Below are positions 1-11,150 of a stretch of DNA of 64,000 bases, one piece after another; positions within the stretch are counted from its first letter, which is position 1, and each line of letters starts with the position of its first letter. A program made the position numbers and the translations under genes. Below the pieces are notes generated by a model, which saw only the letters and a program-made list of their open reading frames with translations, had not been told where the DNA came from and did not search any database. Location: the NCBI GenBank assembly GCA_011947345.1, contig JAAVTG010000579.1, positions 1 through 64,000 of the forward strand, in the 5' to 3' direction. Source of the DNA: Phytophthora quininea. Taxonomy: Eukaryota > Oomycota > Peronosporomycetes > Peronosporales > Peronosporaceae.

Positions 1-1158
1 ACGCGCAGGATCTTGTTCTGCTGCAGGGTCTCACGCGAGATGTTGAGCGGCAGGTCCTCCGAGTCGACAACACCCTTGACGAACGAGAGGTACTCGGGCA
101 TGAGCTCCTCGCAGTTGTCCATGATGAACACGCGACGCACGTACAGCTTGATGTTGTTCAGTTTCTTCTTAGCACCGCCCTCGAACATGTCGAACGGGGC
201 GCGCTTGGGTGAACAGACAGGCCTTGAACTCCAGCTGGCCCTCCACCGAGAAGTGCTTCACGGCGGCGTGCTCCTCCCAGTCGTTGGTCAGCGACTTGTA
301 GAACGACGCGTACTCCTCGTGGGTCACGTCCTCGGGCTTGCGCATCCAGATGGGCTTCTGGCTGTTCAGGTGGTCCCACTCGTGGGTCACCTCCTTGATC
401 TTCTTGGTCTTCTTCTTCTTCTCGCCCTCCTCCTCGTCGACCTCCTCGACCTTGGGCTTGTCGTCGTCGTCCTCCTTCTCGTCCTCGTCCTCCTCGTCGT
501 CAGTCACCTCCTTCTCCTCCGTCTTCTCCACGTACAGCTTGATGGGGAAGCCAATAAACTCGGAGTGCTTCTTCACCAAGTCTTTAAGCTTGCGCTCCTC
601 CAGGTACTCCAGCATGTCCTCCTTGAGCTTCAGGACAATGCGAGTGCCACGGGCGATGGGCTCCGACGTGTCGGGCGCGACAGTGAACGAGCCGCCGGCA
701 GCGGACTCCACACGTACTGCTCGTCGTCGTTGTGCTTGGAGTGGACCACCACCTTGTCGGCCACCAGGTAGGCCGAGTAGAAACCCACACCGAACTGACC
801 GATCATGCTGATGTCGGCGCCGGCGGAGGGCCTCCATGAAGGCCTTGGTGCCCGACTTGGCGATCGTGCCCAGGTTGTTGATGAGGTCCGCCTTGGTCAT
901 GCCGATGCCCGAGTCCTGGATGGTCAGCGTGCCGTTGGCCTTGTCCGGGATCACCTTGATCTCCAGGTTCTTGTCCGTGTCCAGCACGCTGGCGTCGGTC
1001 AGCGACGAGTAGCGGATCTTGTCAAGCGCATCCGAGGCGTTCGAGATGAGCTCGCGCAGGAAGATGTCCTTGTTCGAGTAGAACGTGTTGATGATCAGAC
1101 TCAGCAGCTGGTTGATGTCCGCCGAGAAGGCAAACGTTTCGGCTTCCGGGGCGCTCAT
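1..1158 (-). CDS. Hsp90 cytosolic chaperone, N-terminal part, frameshifted and cut by the left edge
   Basis: The frame opens with [20 protein letters not shown] and carries the GHKL ATPase signature of Hsp90: the [16 protein letters not shown] helix, [11 protein letters not shown], and [11 protein letters not shown]. It continues through an acidic/lysine-rich linker (about residues 220-265) into the start of the middle domain ([18 protein letters not shown]). Hsp90 is an ATP-driven dimeric chaperone. The start at 1158 is chosen because the conserved domain begins at once. Three frame breaks are visible: near 825-835 and near 710 (a compensating pair; the frame between them gives the expected [15 protein letters not shown] residues), and near 205-215, after VEGQLEFKA. 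The remainder of the middle and C-terminal domains lies outside the window. Family assignment is certain. Whether the breaks are mutations or sequence errors is open. Confidence 0.93.
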
Positions 1159-2222
1159 TGTGTCTGTTGTCTTCGACGGTTCTTGGCTCTCTGGGCTTGT
1201 GAGGGTTGCAGGAAATTGAAGAATGAAAGCCGCCGAGTCCCCTGCTTTTGTATGGCTGCTGCGCGCGTGAGATCTTTTGCCAACAAACTGTTTTTCTCGG
1301 CATAGTAACTTCCATCGATAGCCGGGAGGGGCGACGTGGTAAGATAGATCAAGATCAAGAGAATAAAGCAGGGAAACTGGCAGGTCGTCCCTCCTGCCAT
1401 CGAAGCTTCTAGATTGTGAAAGATGGGTACAGCCGGAAAATACTTTTTTGCTTGCTTTGACCACGTCAGCAGATGCTGGTCTCGAACATTCGCCGACTCG
1501 CGCGCTTGAACACGGTTAGATGCATGCATCGGATGGACACAAACCTGTCAATCGGGGGTGATTGATAGCGTGGAAGCCGGTGGTGGAGTTGGTGATGTTG
1601 CTGTGGCAATCAATCAAAAGGAAGGTTACAACACGTCGAATTTGTCGTTGAGTTTCAAGACCGCCAGCTAACAGCTTGAAAGCAGGCCTACATCGGTGCA
1701 ATGCATCAACACGCTTCGACGTCGGCGTTTGGAGCAGTGCTGTCATCCGTGTTAGTATCGATACGATGCCTGGAGAGATTCGGATCACCTGGCCGATGTC
1801 GTTTCGTTTTTCAAGCCGTCGAGCTACGCTAAGACTAAGAGGGATCATGGCACCCGAGGAAGACGATAACAACTCGTCTCGAGTCTCGATAGCTGCTCGC
1901 TGTGTGCACGAGATCGCTGCTTGCATTGCTCTGTCTAATGTGCGTCACTGAGACATGGTCCGCCCTTGGCAATGGCGTTGAGGCGTATCGGAAGCAGCCC
2001 GAGATGTGTTATAGTAACATGTTGCTATGCAAGGGATACAGTCTGAAGTACTCGGCCCACGTAAGTCGGTGGTGTCCATGGCGGTTCCTGGGCAAACACC
2101 GCCGCAGCATGCCATGGCAATTCACTACACTTCCAGGCACGCCGCCTATTGGCCAGTCTGACCATCAAAATAAAGTGCAACAAGCTAAAAGAAACATCGC
2201 TCGGCTCACTCCGACGACAAGC
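1159..2222. other. Intergenic region between divergent Hsp90 and RING-like genes
   Basis: Apart from the candidate heat-shock element at 1401-1413 I see no gene-like reading frame. The frames present are short and of random composition. It presumably holds both promoters. Confidence 0.5.
1401..1413. promoter_or_regulatory. Candidate heat-shock element upstream of Hsp90
   Basis: The bases cGAAgcTTCtaGAt form two perfect inverted nGAAn units plus a partial third, the classical heat-shock-factor pattern. The site lies about 245 bp upstream of the Hsp90 start codon, a sensible promoter distance. Its function is inferred from pattern and position only. Confidence 0.45.
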
Positions 2223-3921
2223 ATGCGCACCCGAGGGCAGCAGCAGCAGGCTGCCCCAGCCGAAGAGTGCGAGCAACTGAAGACGCTGTTCCTGCAGCTG
2301 GCGACGGAGTCTCGCATGGCGTTGGCTCAACTCGGCTCCGTTTCCAACGAGCGAACCAAAAACCTCGAGCGGCAACTGGAAGATGCTCGCCACAGCGTCG
2401 AAACACACCGACGACAGGTCCATACAGCACGGCAGGGTCTGGAGCAAGCGAACCGGAGCGTCGCGCGACTCAACCAGACGCTGCGCGACCAGCAGCGAGT
2501 CTGTGAGGCTGAGAAAGAGCGAGCAGACCGACTGCAGGTGAAAGTGGACGCCAGAGCAGAGCGAAGAGGGCTGAGAGCACGCTCATTCGACAGGTGGAGT
2601 CATTGCAGCAGAGATCTCGTGATCAGGAAGCGAGCTTTCGTCGCAGCAGCGGCTTCAACGACAGCTGGATGAGCAGAGTGCATTGCTGGAGGTGGAACGA
2701 ACTCGGTATCAGCAACGGCGAACCAATGATCAAGCAGCACGGGCCGCTTTGACACAGCTGAGCTCATCACTAAACACGATTGTGCCACAGCTCCAAAATG
2801 TCCTGCACGCCTTTGAGCAAAGCCCGATGAACACCGCGCCACAGCAAAAACCCTTGCACACCAACCACAAAACCTGGCGTCGGGACCAGACCAAATGCGA
2901 CTTGCGCAACAAGCGACGGACGCACTCGCCACTCACCAAGATGTTAGCCGCCGAAATCTGGCTCAGCGTGAGGAAATATTGTCTTGCCCAATTTCGCTTG
3001 ACTTGTTTGACGACCCGGTGACCACGAACTGCTGTGGGATAACGTTTTCCTCGGATTCACTGAGACTGGCGTTAGAACGGAGCTCCAAGTGCCCGGTTTG
3101 CCGTGCACGCCGAGTGTCTACAGTCCCCAATCGAGACATGGCGGCGTTGGTAGAATTGCATCGCTCCGAGTGCGTTATTCTTGGGATGCCCGAGGCTGCA
3201 CCACCAGCTCCGGTTGTAGCCGCACCTCATGAGGACAGCAACACAGCCGTAGAGCGACGGAATACCCTCCACAGACGAAGAAGCGCCAGAAGTTCAAATG
3301 ACCGAGCCACTCGACGACACCGAGAGTATCGCACGATGAGAACACAGTCACGATCAGCTGTAGCGCGACGGCCACGCTCGCACGGCTCAGTATCAAGAAC
3401 GGAAGTTACCCCAAGCGCGACCAACACGCCACGATCTGCTGCCACTCATCGTCCGCGCTCTCAAAACACGTCGTTGAGAACAGAATCAATCCCTGCTTCA
3501 ACTGCCACCCCGACTACTTTATCAGGACCCACCGCCTCTCGTCGCCCACGTTCAAACTTGGCCGACCTGTCAAGACTTCGACAGATTTCCCACCACTCAA
3601 CACCAAGTACTGAGGTTAACCGAGCGCCACACCTGGTCTCTGGTAGCGCAGAACTAGCAACCAGTCGTTCACGAAGGGATACTTAGTGAAATGCGTGATC
3701 GTCTCGAGGCGCGGCTGAATTCTGCACGTAGTCTGAGCGAATATCTGCAAGTGAACGCTGCATCAAGAGATCTCCTGGACCTGTACGGACACCAGCGTGA
3801 TCAACATGATGATGCCCGTGTTGCTTCGTCAAGCTTGACCCTGTTGATTCGGTCAGGAGCTGCGAGCGGTACTACTCGAGCTCGGACCCGTCGGAGCGTT
3901 CGGACTGAGGAAAGCAGATAA
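2223..3921 (+). CDS. Coiled-coil protein with RING/U-box-like domain, several frameshifts
   Basis: From MRTRGQQQQ the product starts with a long Gln/Glu/Arg-rich coiled coil (2270-2830, heptad-like ERQLEDARHSVETHRRQ, QANRSVARLNQTLRDQQ). A compact zinc-finger-like module follows at about 2985-3130: CPISLDLFDDPVTTNCCG ... KCPVCRARR. It resembles U-box, SP-RING or degenerate RING modules because only part of the usual Cys/His set is present. An Arg/Ser/Thr-rich tail follows, then a short helical end (SARSLSEYLQVNAASRDLL). The reading frame must change near 2550, 2650, 2860 and 3665, and each neighbouring frame continues the same type of sequence, so this is one gene with indels rather than several. 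An E3 ubiquitin or SUMO ligase role is inferred from the module only. Confidence 0.6.
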
Positions 3922-4002
3922 GGAAACTTTCACTTCAACTTAACTCCCACTTCATTTTGTGTACACCACACTATTTTCATCACATTTTCAAAGAGCAAGC
4001 GC

Positions 4003-4511
4003 ATGGCAGGGCAGGATGAGATCCGGCGGCTCATGAAGGAGGCCAAGCAGAAGCCCAGCGGCGGAACGGGCTGCTCATCCACATCACGAGTGGACAAAGC
4101 GACGCCTACAGCGAAAACCGCACCAAAAGCCGCCGCCAATCCGCCGCAGAAGCCTGCACTACCCGCCGACTTTTCGATGACTCAGCTGCACACGCTTCTG
4201 CAAGCAAAGCAGACGCGAAGCAGCAGGACGCCGACTGGGAGGCCTTCACGCAGTTCGCAGATGAGGTGGAGCAGCAGACATCTAAGGAGGAGCAGCAGGA
4301 AGCTGAGGAGGAAAAAGAGCGTGAGGCCGAGGAGAAGCTCGAGAACATGCAGTACCTAGATCGCTACCGTCACCTGCTGGAACGAGCGACAGCTCTGCGC
4401 AACGGCAAGAGGAAGCTGGCGGACCCCGCTGACGACACTATCGGAGAGGAGGTTAAGGCCATCAAGGCTGCAGCCAAGCGCAAAAAGCAGAAAAAACCGA
4501 AGCAGCAGTAA
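4003..4511 (+). CDS. ZNF830/CCDC16-like protein, one homopolymer frameshift
   Basis: The N-terminus MAGQDEIRRLMKEAKQK matches the (E/D)xRRLMKE start of the ZNF830 family, nuclear proteins linked to pre-mRNA splicing and genome stability. After a Lys/Pro/Ala linker comes LPADF, then in the next frame FDDSAAHASA and DADWEAFTQFADEV, the family's second conserved block. It ends with a Glu-rich coiled coil, YLDRYRHLLERA and a basic tail KRKKQKKPKQQ. The two frames join perfectly if the T run at 4171-4174 has one more T. The C2H2 finger that normally follows the N-terminal motif in ZNF830 is absent. The family call is from remembered motif order and needs a profile search. Confidence 0.6.
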
Positions 4512-4668
4512 AAATGATTTCGACCGGCCTTCTCCGGCGGTGGAAGCCACAGGAACGCTAGTTTAGTTGACTAGGATAATAGAGCCGCAAGCGTAGAAGT
4601 TCATGACAAGTTTATGAAAAAGCTTCATATGCTCCATCGCTCTCTAAGGCAGAGTGTTGGAACAGCGC

Positions 4669-5827
4669 CTAGAAAATGTTCACAATTGCGTACAGGATGA
4701 CGCCGCAGCCGATCATGAGCACGGGCGTGTCCATCGTGTGCGGCGCCGTGGCCTCCGCGTACGCCATGGTCGGCGCCAGGATCAGCATCGACAGCAGCAC
4801 CTGCGTGAAGTTGTCGAACGCCGCGTACTGCAGCGCCGGGAACACCAGTCCCGACAGGAACACGCACGCGCTGCCCTCCCAGCTGCGCGTGTACTTGTTC
4901 TTGGAGAAGCAGCTGCGCGTCTTGTACTTGTGGCGGCCCCACGTGATGCCCACCGGCTCGGCCAGGCCGTCGCCGATGCCCGTGATGAACACGAGGATGA
5001 ACGTCAGCGCTCCCTGCGCCGCGAACAGCCACTTGAAGAACATGAGGATGAACATGCCGGGGGCGATGTTGCCCACGATGATCCACTTGAGCGTGTTGGG
5101 ACGGTCCTCGGGGCGGTCCAGCGAGTTGAACTGCAGCATGAAGAACTTGGAGTGTTCGCGGATGGGCTTGATCAGCACGAGGAAGCCCAGCATGGTGAAG
5201 AAGTCTCCCCAGGCGAGCGCCAGCGGACCCGGTAGTCGGCCTTGATCACCAGCGGCACCATGTAGGCGGCAAAGTGCTGCAGCTTCCGCGTGTAGTTGAC
5301 TTTGAACCTGGACGACTTATTGGTCATGATGTAGCCCTTCTCGTCCACGTCACAGAAGCAGCGGCACACGATGCCGCCGGCGAGCGACACGACCATCATG
5401 ACCACGAGCTTGGGCAGCTGCATGAGCCAGAAGCGGGTCTCGTGCAGCCACTGGGGCTCGTAGAAGTACGTGAGCACCACCATGACGCCGGCGTAGATGC
5501 CCATGCCGACCAGGAAGACAAAGTCGAAGGTACCGTACCAGTGCTCCTCATAGTCACCGGCCACTTCACCTTCCTCCACCAGCGACGTCTTGACGTTAGT
5601 GATGGGCTGAAGCTTGTCGTCGGCGGTGCCGTAAGACGGAACGGGGCGCGCACGGGCAGCGGCGTGGGCACGCGCCACACGAGGCGCAGCAGCACGTAGC
5701 AGAGCACGAGCGCCACGATGGGCAGCGTGATGATGATCGCGCCCTCGGCAGTCGTCATGTTCTGGGGCCACTCGGCGGGCGGTGCCGTCGGGGCCGGGAG
5801 CGGCGAGGCGGGGGCGACGTCGGCCAT
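4669..5827 (-). CDS. CTP-dependent lipid kinase-like multi-pass membrane protein, copy 1
   Basis: A polytopic protein of about 385 residues. There is an N-terminal TM (AIIITLPIVALVLCYVLL), the cytosolic VEEGEVAGDYEEHWYGTFDF segment, two further TMs, then NYTRKLQHFAAYMVPLV and GIGDGLAEPVGITWGRHKYK followed by NKYTRSWEGS. The RK.QH and GDG.AE.VG...G blocks are the signature of the dolichol kinase / phytol kinase / yeast DGK1 superfamily, often annotated as phosphatidate cytidylyltransferase-like. The lipid substrate cannot be read from the sequence. Two frame breaks occur: near 5643-5650 in a C run, and at 5225-5226, where one more G would restore PLALAWGDFFTMLGF. The second break also occurs in copy 2. 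The start at 5827 (MADVAPASPL) precedes the first TM. Confidence 0.75.
4702..5345. repeat. Near-identical 644-bp tract shared with 11184-11827 (copy A)
   Basis: Read base by base, this tract equals 11184-11827 with a constant offset of 6482 and one mismatch that I could find (5213 G, 11695 C). On both sides identity drops abruptly although the encoded proteins stay alike upstream. It covers the 3' part of the lipid-kinase-like gene and includes the shared frame break. Confidence 0.9.
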
Positions 5828-7088
5828 GGCGTCTGAGGTCTTGCTGAAACTTCGGTGGACCGCGTGCGTCGAGCTGAGCAAATTCAGAAGTGACGTAGAG
5901 GCCTCAAGGGGCGGTGTCCCGAGATCCAAAAACTTAGATACCGAGCGTCACTTAGTCAAGAGGGTGGGAAGGATCATTTGACATAGAAAAGAAAGTTTAG
6001 ACGGATAGTTAGATGAAAACAGTCGCCGGTAAGTATGCGGGATGGGCCAGGTCGATCTATCTTGCTCCACCACACAATCGATTGCTGGACGCTTTCTGTC
6101 TTCGATTCCCTCCGCGACGAGAGACTTTGTGGTGTGCTGAATCAGCACTGCTGAGGCGGAGACTTTAGATTCTCGCTCCGCCAAGATTGTTTTGCAAAAC
6201 CATAACACATAGAAGTTATCTACCAGTGTGCCTTCATTGAACGATTTATTGATAGTATTTCTTTTTATTGATATCCTCCGCACGCATTGCTTGTTTGAAG
6301 CTGCCGAGACTTTTGAGCCACCTTACGAGGTGGTAGTCGTGTTGGACCCTGTAACACGACCATTCTGGCGAGCTCTCGTCTCCACCGATGTATTTAGCGA
6401 CAACACTACCACCGTGTTGCTGTCAGCAACTTGCAACTTTTGAGCACCGCGTGATGCATCAGCACCACTAACGCTGCGATTGGTGCCAGGACTGGATACT
6501 GTACACGCACTGGTGGTCTGCAAAAAAAACTATTTCCAGTATGTGTGCCTTCCGACGTGAATTTTCGCTCAGATGCTGAGAAGAAGCAGCGGACAAGCTC
6601 GGCAAAGGATGCAGAGCACGACGCTCGTCTATTTTTTGCCATGTTTCTGCAAGACATTCATTCTGTCGCGTTGATCGTCATTCTCCGTAGTTTAACGCCA
6701 TTATCAGCAGGTGTCCGTATCTCATTTTCAAACACTTCTGAGTTCCACAATTTGAATATTCGTCAGTAAAGTCAGGTGAAAATTAATCGGCTTTCTGAAT
6801 CTGTGGATTCGGCTCAGATCAGACTTGCACAGCGATTTGATTTGAAAGCGCGTGGCTCATGGTTGCAGCTTGCCTTGAAGCTATCGCGGCTTTGCTGCAT
6901 TGCCCGGTTAGCGCTCCACAGCGATGAATTGAACTGCATCCGCCATCGGGACCAAGCATTAGACATGTACATGTACCACGTAGTTTGCTTCGTCGAATGC
7001 CTTGGCTTAGTGTGTCATCAATGCATTTCGAGCAGTTCGAACGCACCACGACTGTCATCAAAACATATTAGACAAATACCACGATGCT
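5828..7088. other. Intergenic region without recognisable gene
   Basis: Reading frames here are at most about 110 codons with no recognisable domain. Composition is more AT-rich than in the flanking genes. It should contain the promoter of kinase copy 1 and the 3' end of the HECT gene. Confidence 0.5.
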
Positions 7089-10000
7089 CTACGTCATTTC
7101 AAAGCCGGCTCCAGAGGAGATGGAGGTGAGCAGCTTGGCCCGAAGAATCTTGTAGGACGAGTACGTCGGCAGCTTGAGCGTGTTGAAGCACGTCGAGGAG
7201 CTGGGCAACAGTTCGTCGTCGCTCCGGATTGGGATCTTCTGCACGCAGAATTGGGGTGTGAGCGTCGAAAAGCCCAGCGATGGTGCGCGCTGGCAGCTCG
7301 TCGTGAAACGCAGAAAAGAAGCTTGCTCCGAGGGCGTGTAACTTGCGAGCGCCTGCCACAACCATGCAACTCGCTTGTCGAGCGCGTAGTAGCCGCCAGT
7401 GTAGCGCGCATTCGCCTTGAGGTCGTCCACGTCAATCATGCCACTCTTACCCGAGATTAGTACTTGCAGCTCGGGCTCGTTGAACATTTGAAGCCAACGT
7501 GGATCAATGAGGTCCGACAGTCCTAAGCGGAATGCTGCACACTGCTCGCGGTTGTGTGTTGAGATAGTAGTTCGCGACCAGGTGGATGTACCGCGTTTTG
7601 TTTCGGTTCGTCACGGGGACATTTCCTCCGCCGGGGATGATCTCAATCTCCTGCTGCTCTCCAAAGACCTCTTTGACGACGGTATGAGTCAGACCCAGGT
7701 CTTCTACGTCGCCATCGTAAGACTTAAGAAACATCAAATTCTGCGAAAACAAACATTAGCTCGGCAACTTTCAGTACAGGACGCACGCAAGCCGTACCTT
7801 GTATATCTCGGGATCCAGCGATGGCAACTCGTTTAATTGATTGAACGAGTGGAGAAGTTTGGACAGGAAAAGTGGGCAAACTTCGGCTGCACCACAATGC
7901 CTTCGTACAGCGCCTTGCCCAGAATCCGACCGACGAATTGGAACAGCGTCAGGTGATCGCTTTCTCGAGAAAAGTGGCCCGAAGCAGAGTTTGGGTTGGG
8001 ATACAGCAACTGACTGTGGGTCGTAAGAAACAGTCCGTACTGCAGATCAAACGCCAGCGTCGAGAGATCCAGCCAAAACTCCTTGAAAAGTCCACCAGCA
8101 TCAATGCCGACCTCTTCACGGCCAGCAGCGTTCACAAACACCACATTGATACGTTTCTTTAAGTTTGTCCGAATCGAGTTGAGCTTCCGCAAGCCGTCTT
8201 CCAAAATCGCCCCCTATGGATACGGATCCGGTAAACAGAACAACTCTCGTTCTGATGAATATCTTTGTCAGCTTTCACCAGTCGCTGGAATAATTTCACT
8301 CGGTCTGGGAACTGAACCAAGTATGGCATCGACTGGATCAGTTTGTTGGCACGCGGAGTGCCTTGCAATACTTCTTCAATCAGCTGGTTGCTATCAATCT
8401 CGGCACAAATCCTAAGGCAAACAAGCGCAGCGAACCACACACCGTGAGTGTCATGGGTATCGCTGCTACAGCTAATCATGATCATACGCACCAGCTTGTT
8501 ACGTTGCAAAAGGGTTGGCGCGAACATCGGTTGTACAGTAACCTCATCAGACGGGTTGCCATTTCGACGACAAACATACCAAACGCAACGGATTCCGTCG
8601 ACGGGGCTAGATTTGCATATGTCCAATACGCATCATGAAGCGCTCGCTTCAAACTCAGAACAATCCGTTCAATCTGACAAAGAGGGAGCGGGTATTCTTC
8701 TTCATACATCTATGCAGAGTGCATGAAACGAAGCAATTAGTAAACTTCATCGGGCATATCACAAGACGATATTACCTCTTCATCGTCCATCACGACCAGT
8801 AGATGATTATATGACATGCAAAACACCATCAGCATGCATACGTACGGGTCGGAGCTTCGGGCGTGAATTAAATCCACATGCTACAGAGAACAGGACCATT
8901 GTTAGTTTTCATAAACGAATACTTTTGTATAGAAGGGTGTCCATACCTTTGCGAAATCTTCAAAGTTCGTGGATTCCTGCAATACGCACCACAGGATATT
9001 AACCAGCGACACACTGTGCGACGAGTCGTCTTCCGTGCTGGAGGTTCCAACAACGTCCACGTGATAGAAGGCAATCGTATTGAGTAAACGCATCGCGTGC
9101 GACTGGCGCATTCCACCGTCGTTACCCCACCGGAAGAGAAATGTGCCACACAAACACGCCAGCGCCTTAATGTTTTCCAAAATGAAGGGCTCATTGCTAC
9201 TGGACTTCACTTTTTGCGTTGGAACACGCTGGATATCAGAGGAAACTCCATTAACCCCCTGGCAGCAATCTGGCGCGCTTGTTTCGAAGTGTTTTGTAGG
9301 TGAGTAGCGCGATTCTCAGTAATGCCATCACTTTCGTCTCTCTTGCGCCGTAAACCAGCTTTCTCAAACAGGTTTTTGGCCCAACTAGCCTTTCCAATCG
9401 ACTTCATTTTCTGCCATGTGATCGACAACGATGCTGACAGTGGTGATGGCGATGCGATGTCGCCAAAACCGAATTGCTCCTACAGTACAACACATATCGG
9501 GTAAGCGTTTGACAAGATCAACCAGCAACACGTATGCACAGTCTACCGCAATTGTTGGGGCTTCCGGGTACATGGGAGTTGGGCGTTCGGTCGACAGAGG
9601 GTGTCGAAGAGCGTTTGGCGAGAATGCAATGAGATGGTTGCATATCGAGCGCAGGTAATGATCGCTAACCAAAATCTGGAGTTGCTGGTTCAGTGCTTCT
9701 GGGAATACCACGGGCATGGAATGAGACTCAGATACTTTCGTCCAAGATACTGCCACTCCAGACGCGGCATACGTCGCTGGTGGCACAGCTTGCAAAAGCT
9801 TAGTTAGCAGGTGCACCTCCTGCAGGACTACATGATCCGATTTGTTGTCCACTCTGCGAGAATAACCACGAGCAACCCGTCAAAATGCACACAGAATATT
9901 ATTAATCGTATTTGCCGTACCTCTCAGATATCCACAAGATATTGCCGAGGAACCAAGCTTCAGACGCAACCCCGTTCACAGGGAAGGAGGGAAATCGAAC

Positions 10001-11019
10001 ACCGACATCCTCAGACCAGCGCTGAGCAATCTATCCCACAGACATAAGCCCGTAAATTGCTGCAATTTGCTAACTGCAACCACTTGATGCAAGAGTGGGA
10101 CTGAGAAGACCTACACGTAGACGCCATAAAACAGATAAATTTTGGAGCGCACATGCAGAGCTCATCGTTTCGCCTCACCTCCATCACGAACGCTTCAAGG
10201 ACCCCGTGTGTTATCTTGAGCAAGTGGATCATAAAGTCGATCAACGCATTGCAATAACATGACTCTGATGCGTTCGATGAGATCGGCAATTGCCCTCTTG
10301 CTGCGATCAAGCCCTGCCTTGCCATTTGTGTCACCAATGCCCTCGGCATCTCCGCATACAGCAGCTTTACCATCTTGTCGTGCGGGTGCCACAGAATCAT
10401 CCGTCCTGACACCACGTATTGCTGCATGTCCGATCTCGTTTCCATCAACATTTGTACCGCTTTAAACGCCACCGAAACACCGACGGAGGAACACTCGACT
10501 CGGCACTGTAGAGACAAGTCCACAAATCTCCTCAACTGCCAGGTCCTCTGTGTATCTGACGTCTCCATTCCCTTGGGGGCGGCTTGTAGTGAATCCAGAA
10601 GCAGTCCGCTCAATAGCAACAGTCTCTCCTTGTCTTCTTTGTCCCCTGTGTAGCAACTCAGCAGTAGTCGAAGCAGCTGAAATGACAAGAATTAATGAAT
10701 ACTATTTCTAAACAGCCTCCACAGCATTGTCTTGCCTCAAACAGCGCGTCGTACGGCAGCGGCATATTAGGCAGCTGCAGGATCGTCTTGAGCCTGGCCA
10801 CGTCCCCGTTTTCTGGTCGAACTCCGCTCGATTGCGACTCCGCAGCCTTCTGGCGCTTAACCGGCCCCGTACAAACGCCTGCAGCTGTCTGGCCGCCATC
10901 TCCTGCTCCTTGCGTCGTCCACGAGCCTCTCGCTGCTCCCTCGCCAGCTGCAACACGCGCGCGCGGTCGTCACGCCGCCCGCCGCCGCCGCGAGCGAGCT
11001 CGTTATCACGCAGGAACAT
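7089..11019 (-). CDS. HECT-type E3 ubiquitin ligase of the UBE3B/UBE3C (Hul5) class, intron-containing
   Basis: The N-terminus MFLRDNELARGGGG leads into a basic helix with an IQ-like motif (ARQLQAFVRGRLSARRLRSR), as in UBE3B/UBE3C. The middle part is helical and less conserved. The HECT domain starts near 8400 (NKLIQSMPYLVQFPDRVKLF) and runs through RINVVFVNAAGREEVGIDAG, GLFLTTHSQLLYPNP, GRILGKALYEGIV and DLGLTHTVV to the catalytic loop LPSSSTCFNTLKLP, with the thioester Cys codon at 7188-7190. The protein ends in GAGFEMT. HECT ligases take ubiquitin from an E2 onto this Cys and pass it to substrates; this class assists the proteasome. I could place introns at 7741-7797 and 10677-10735; further short introns lie between 8630 and 10180. 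Frame breaks at 7868-7871, 8210-8214 and 10809-10812 are in homopolymers; another is near 7555. Confidence 0.88.
10677..10735 (-). other. Predicted GC-AG intron in the HECT gene
   Basis: On the minus strand the exon ends ...GCG CTG TTT GAG, followed by GCAAGA, and the intron ends ATTTCAG before CTGCTTCGACTACTG. Joining gives ALFE-LLRLLLSCY without a break. No GT donor nearby keeps the frame. The 59-bp length fits the other introns of the window. Confidence 0.6.
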
Positions 11020-11150
11020 CTTGGACTGATAATGGGAGAAGGTGGTTCTAAACATTAAAACAAGGAGTGCCAGATCATGATTCGACTAAAAATGGGTTCT
11101 GAAAGCAGTTAAAACGAACTTCAACGCGTTGAAGTTATAGTTGCGTTGTT

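Noticed and set aside
13..1305. Long plus-strand frames opposite Hsp90 (up to 252 codons)
   Set aside because: They are shadows of the GC-biased Hsp90 coding strand; the minus-strand translation has unmistakable family motifs.
4654..5245. Plus-strand frames opposite the lipid-kinase-like genes (also 11179-11727)
   Set aside because: Low-complexity Arg/His/Glu-rich shadows of the minus-strand gene; the same shadows appear in both copies because the DNA is duplicated.
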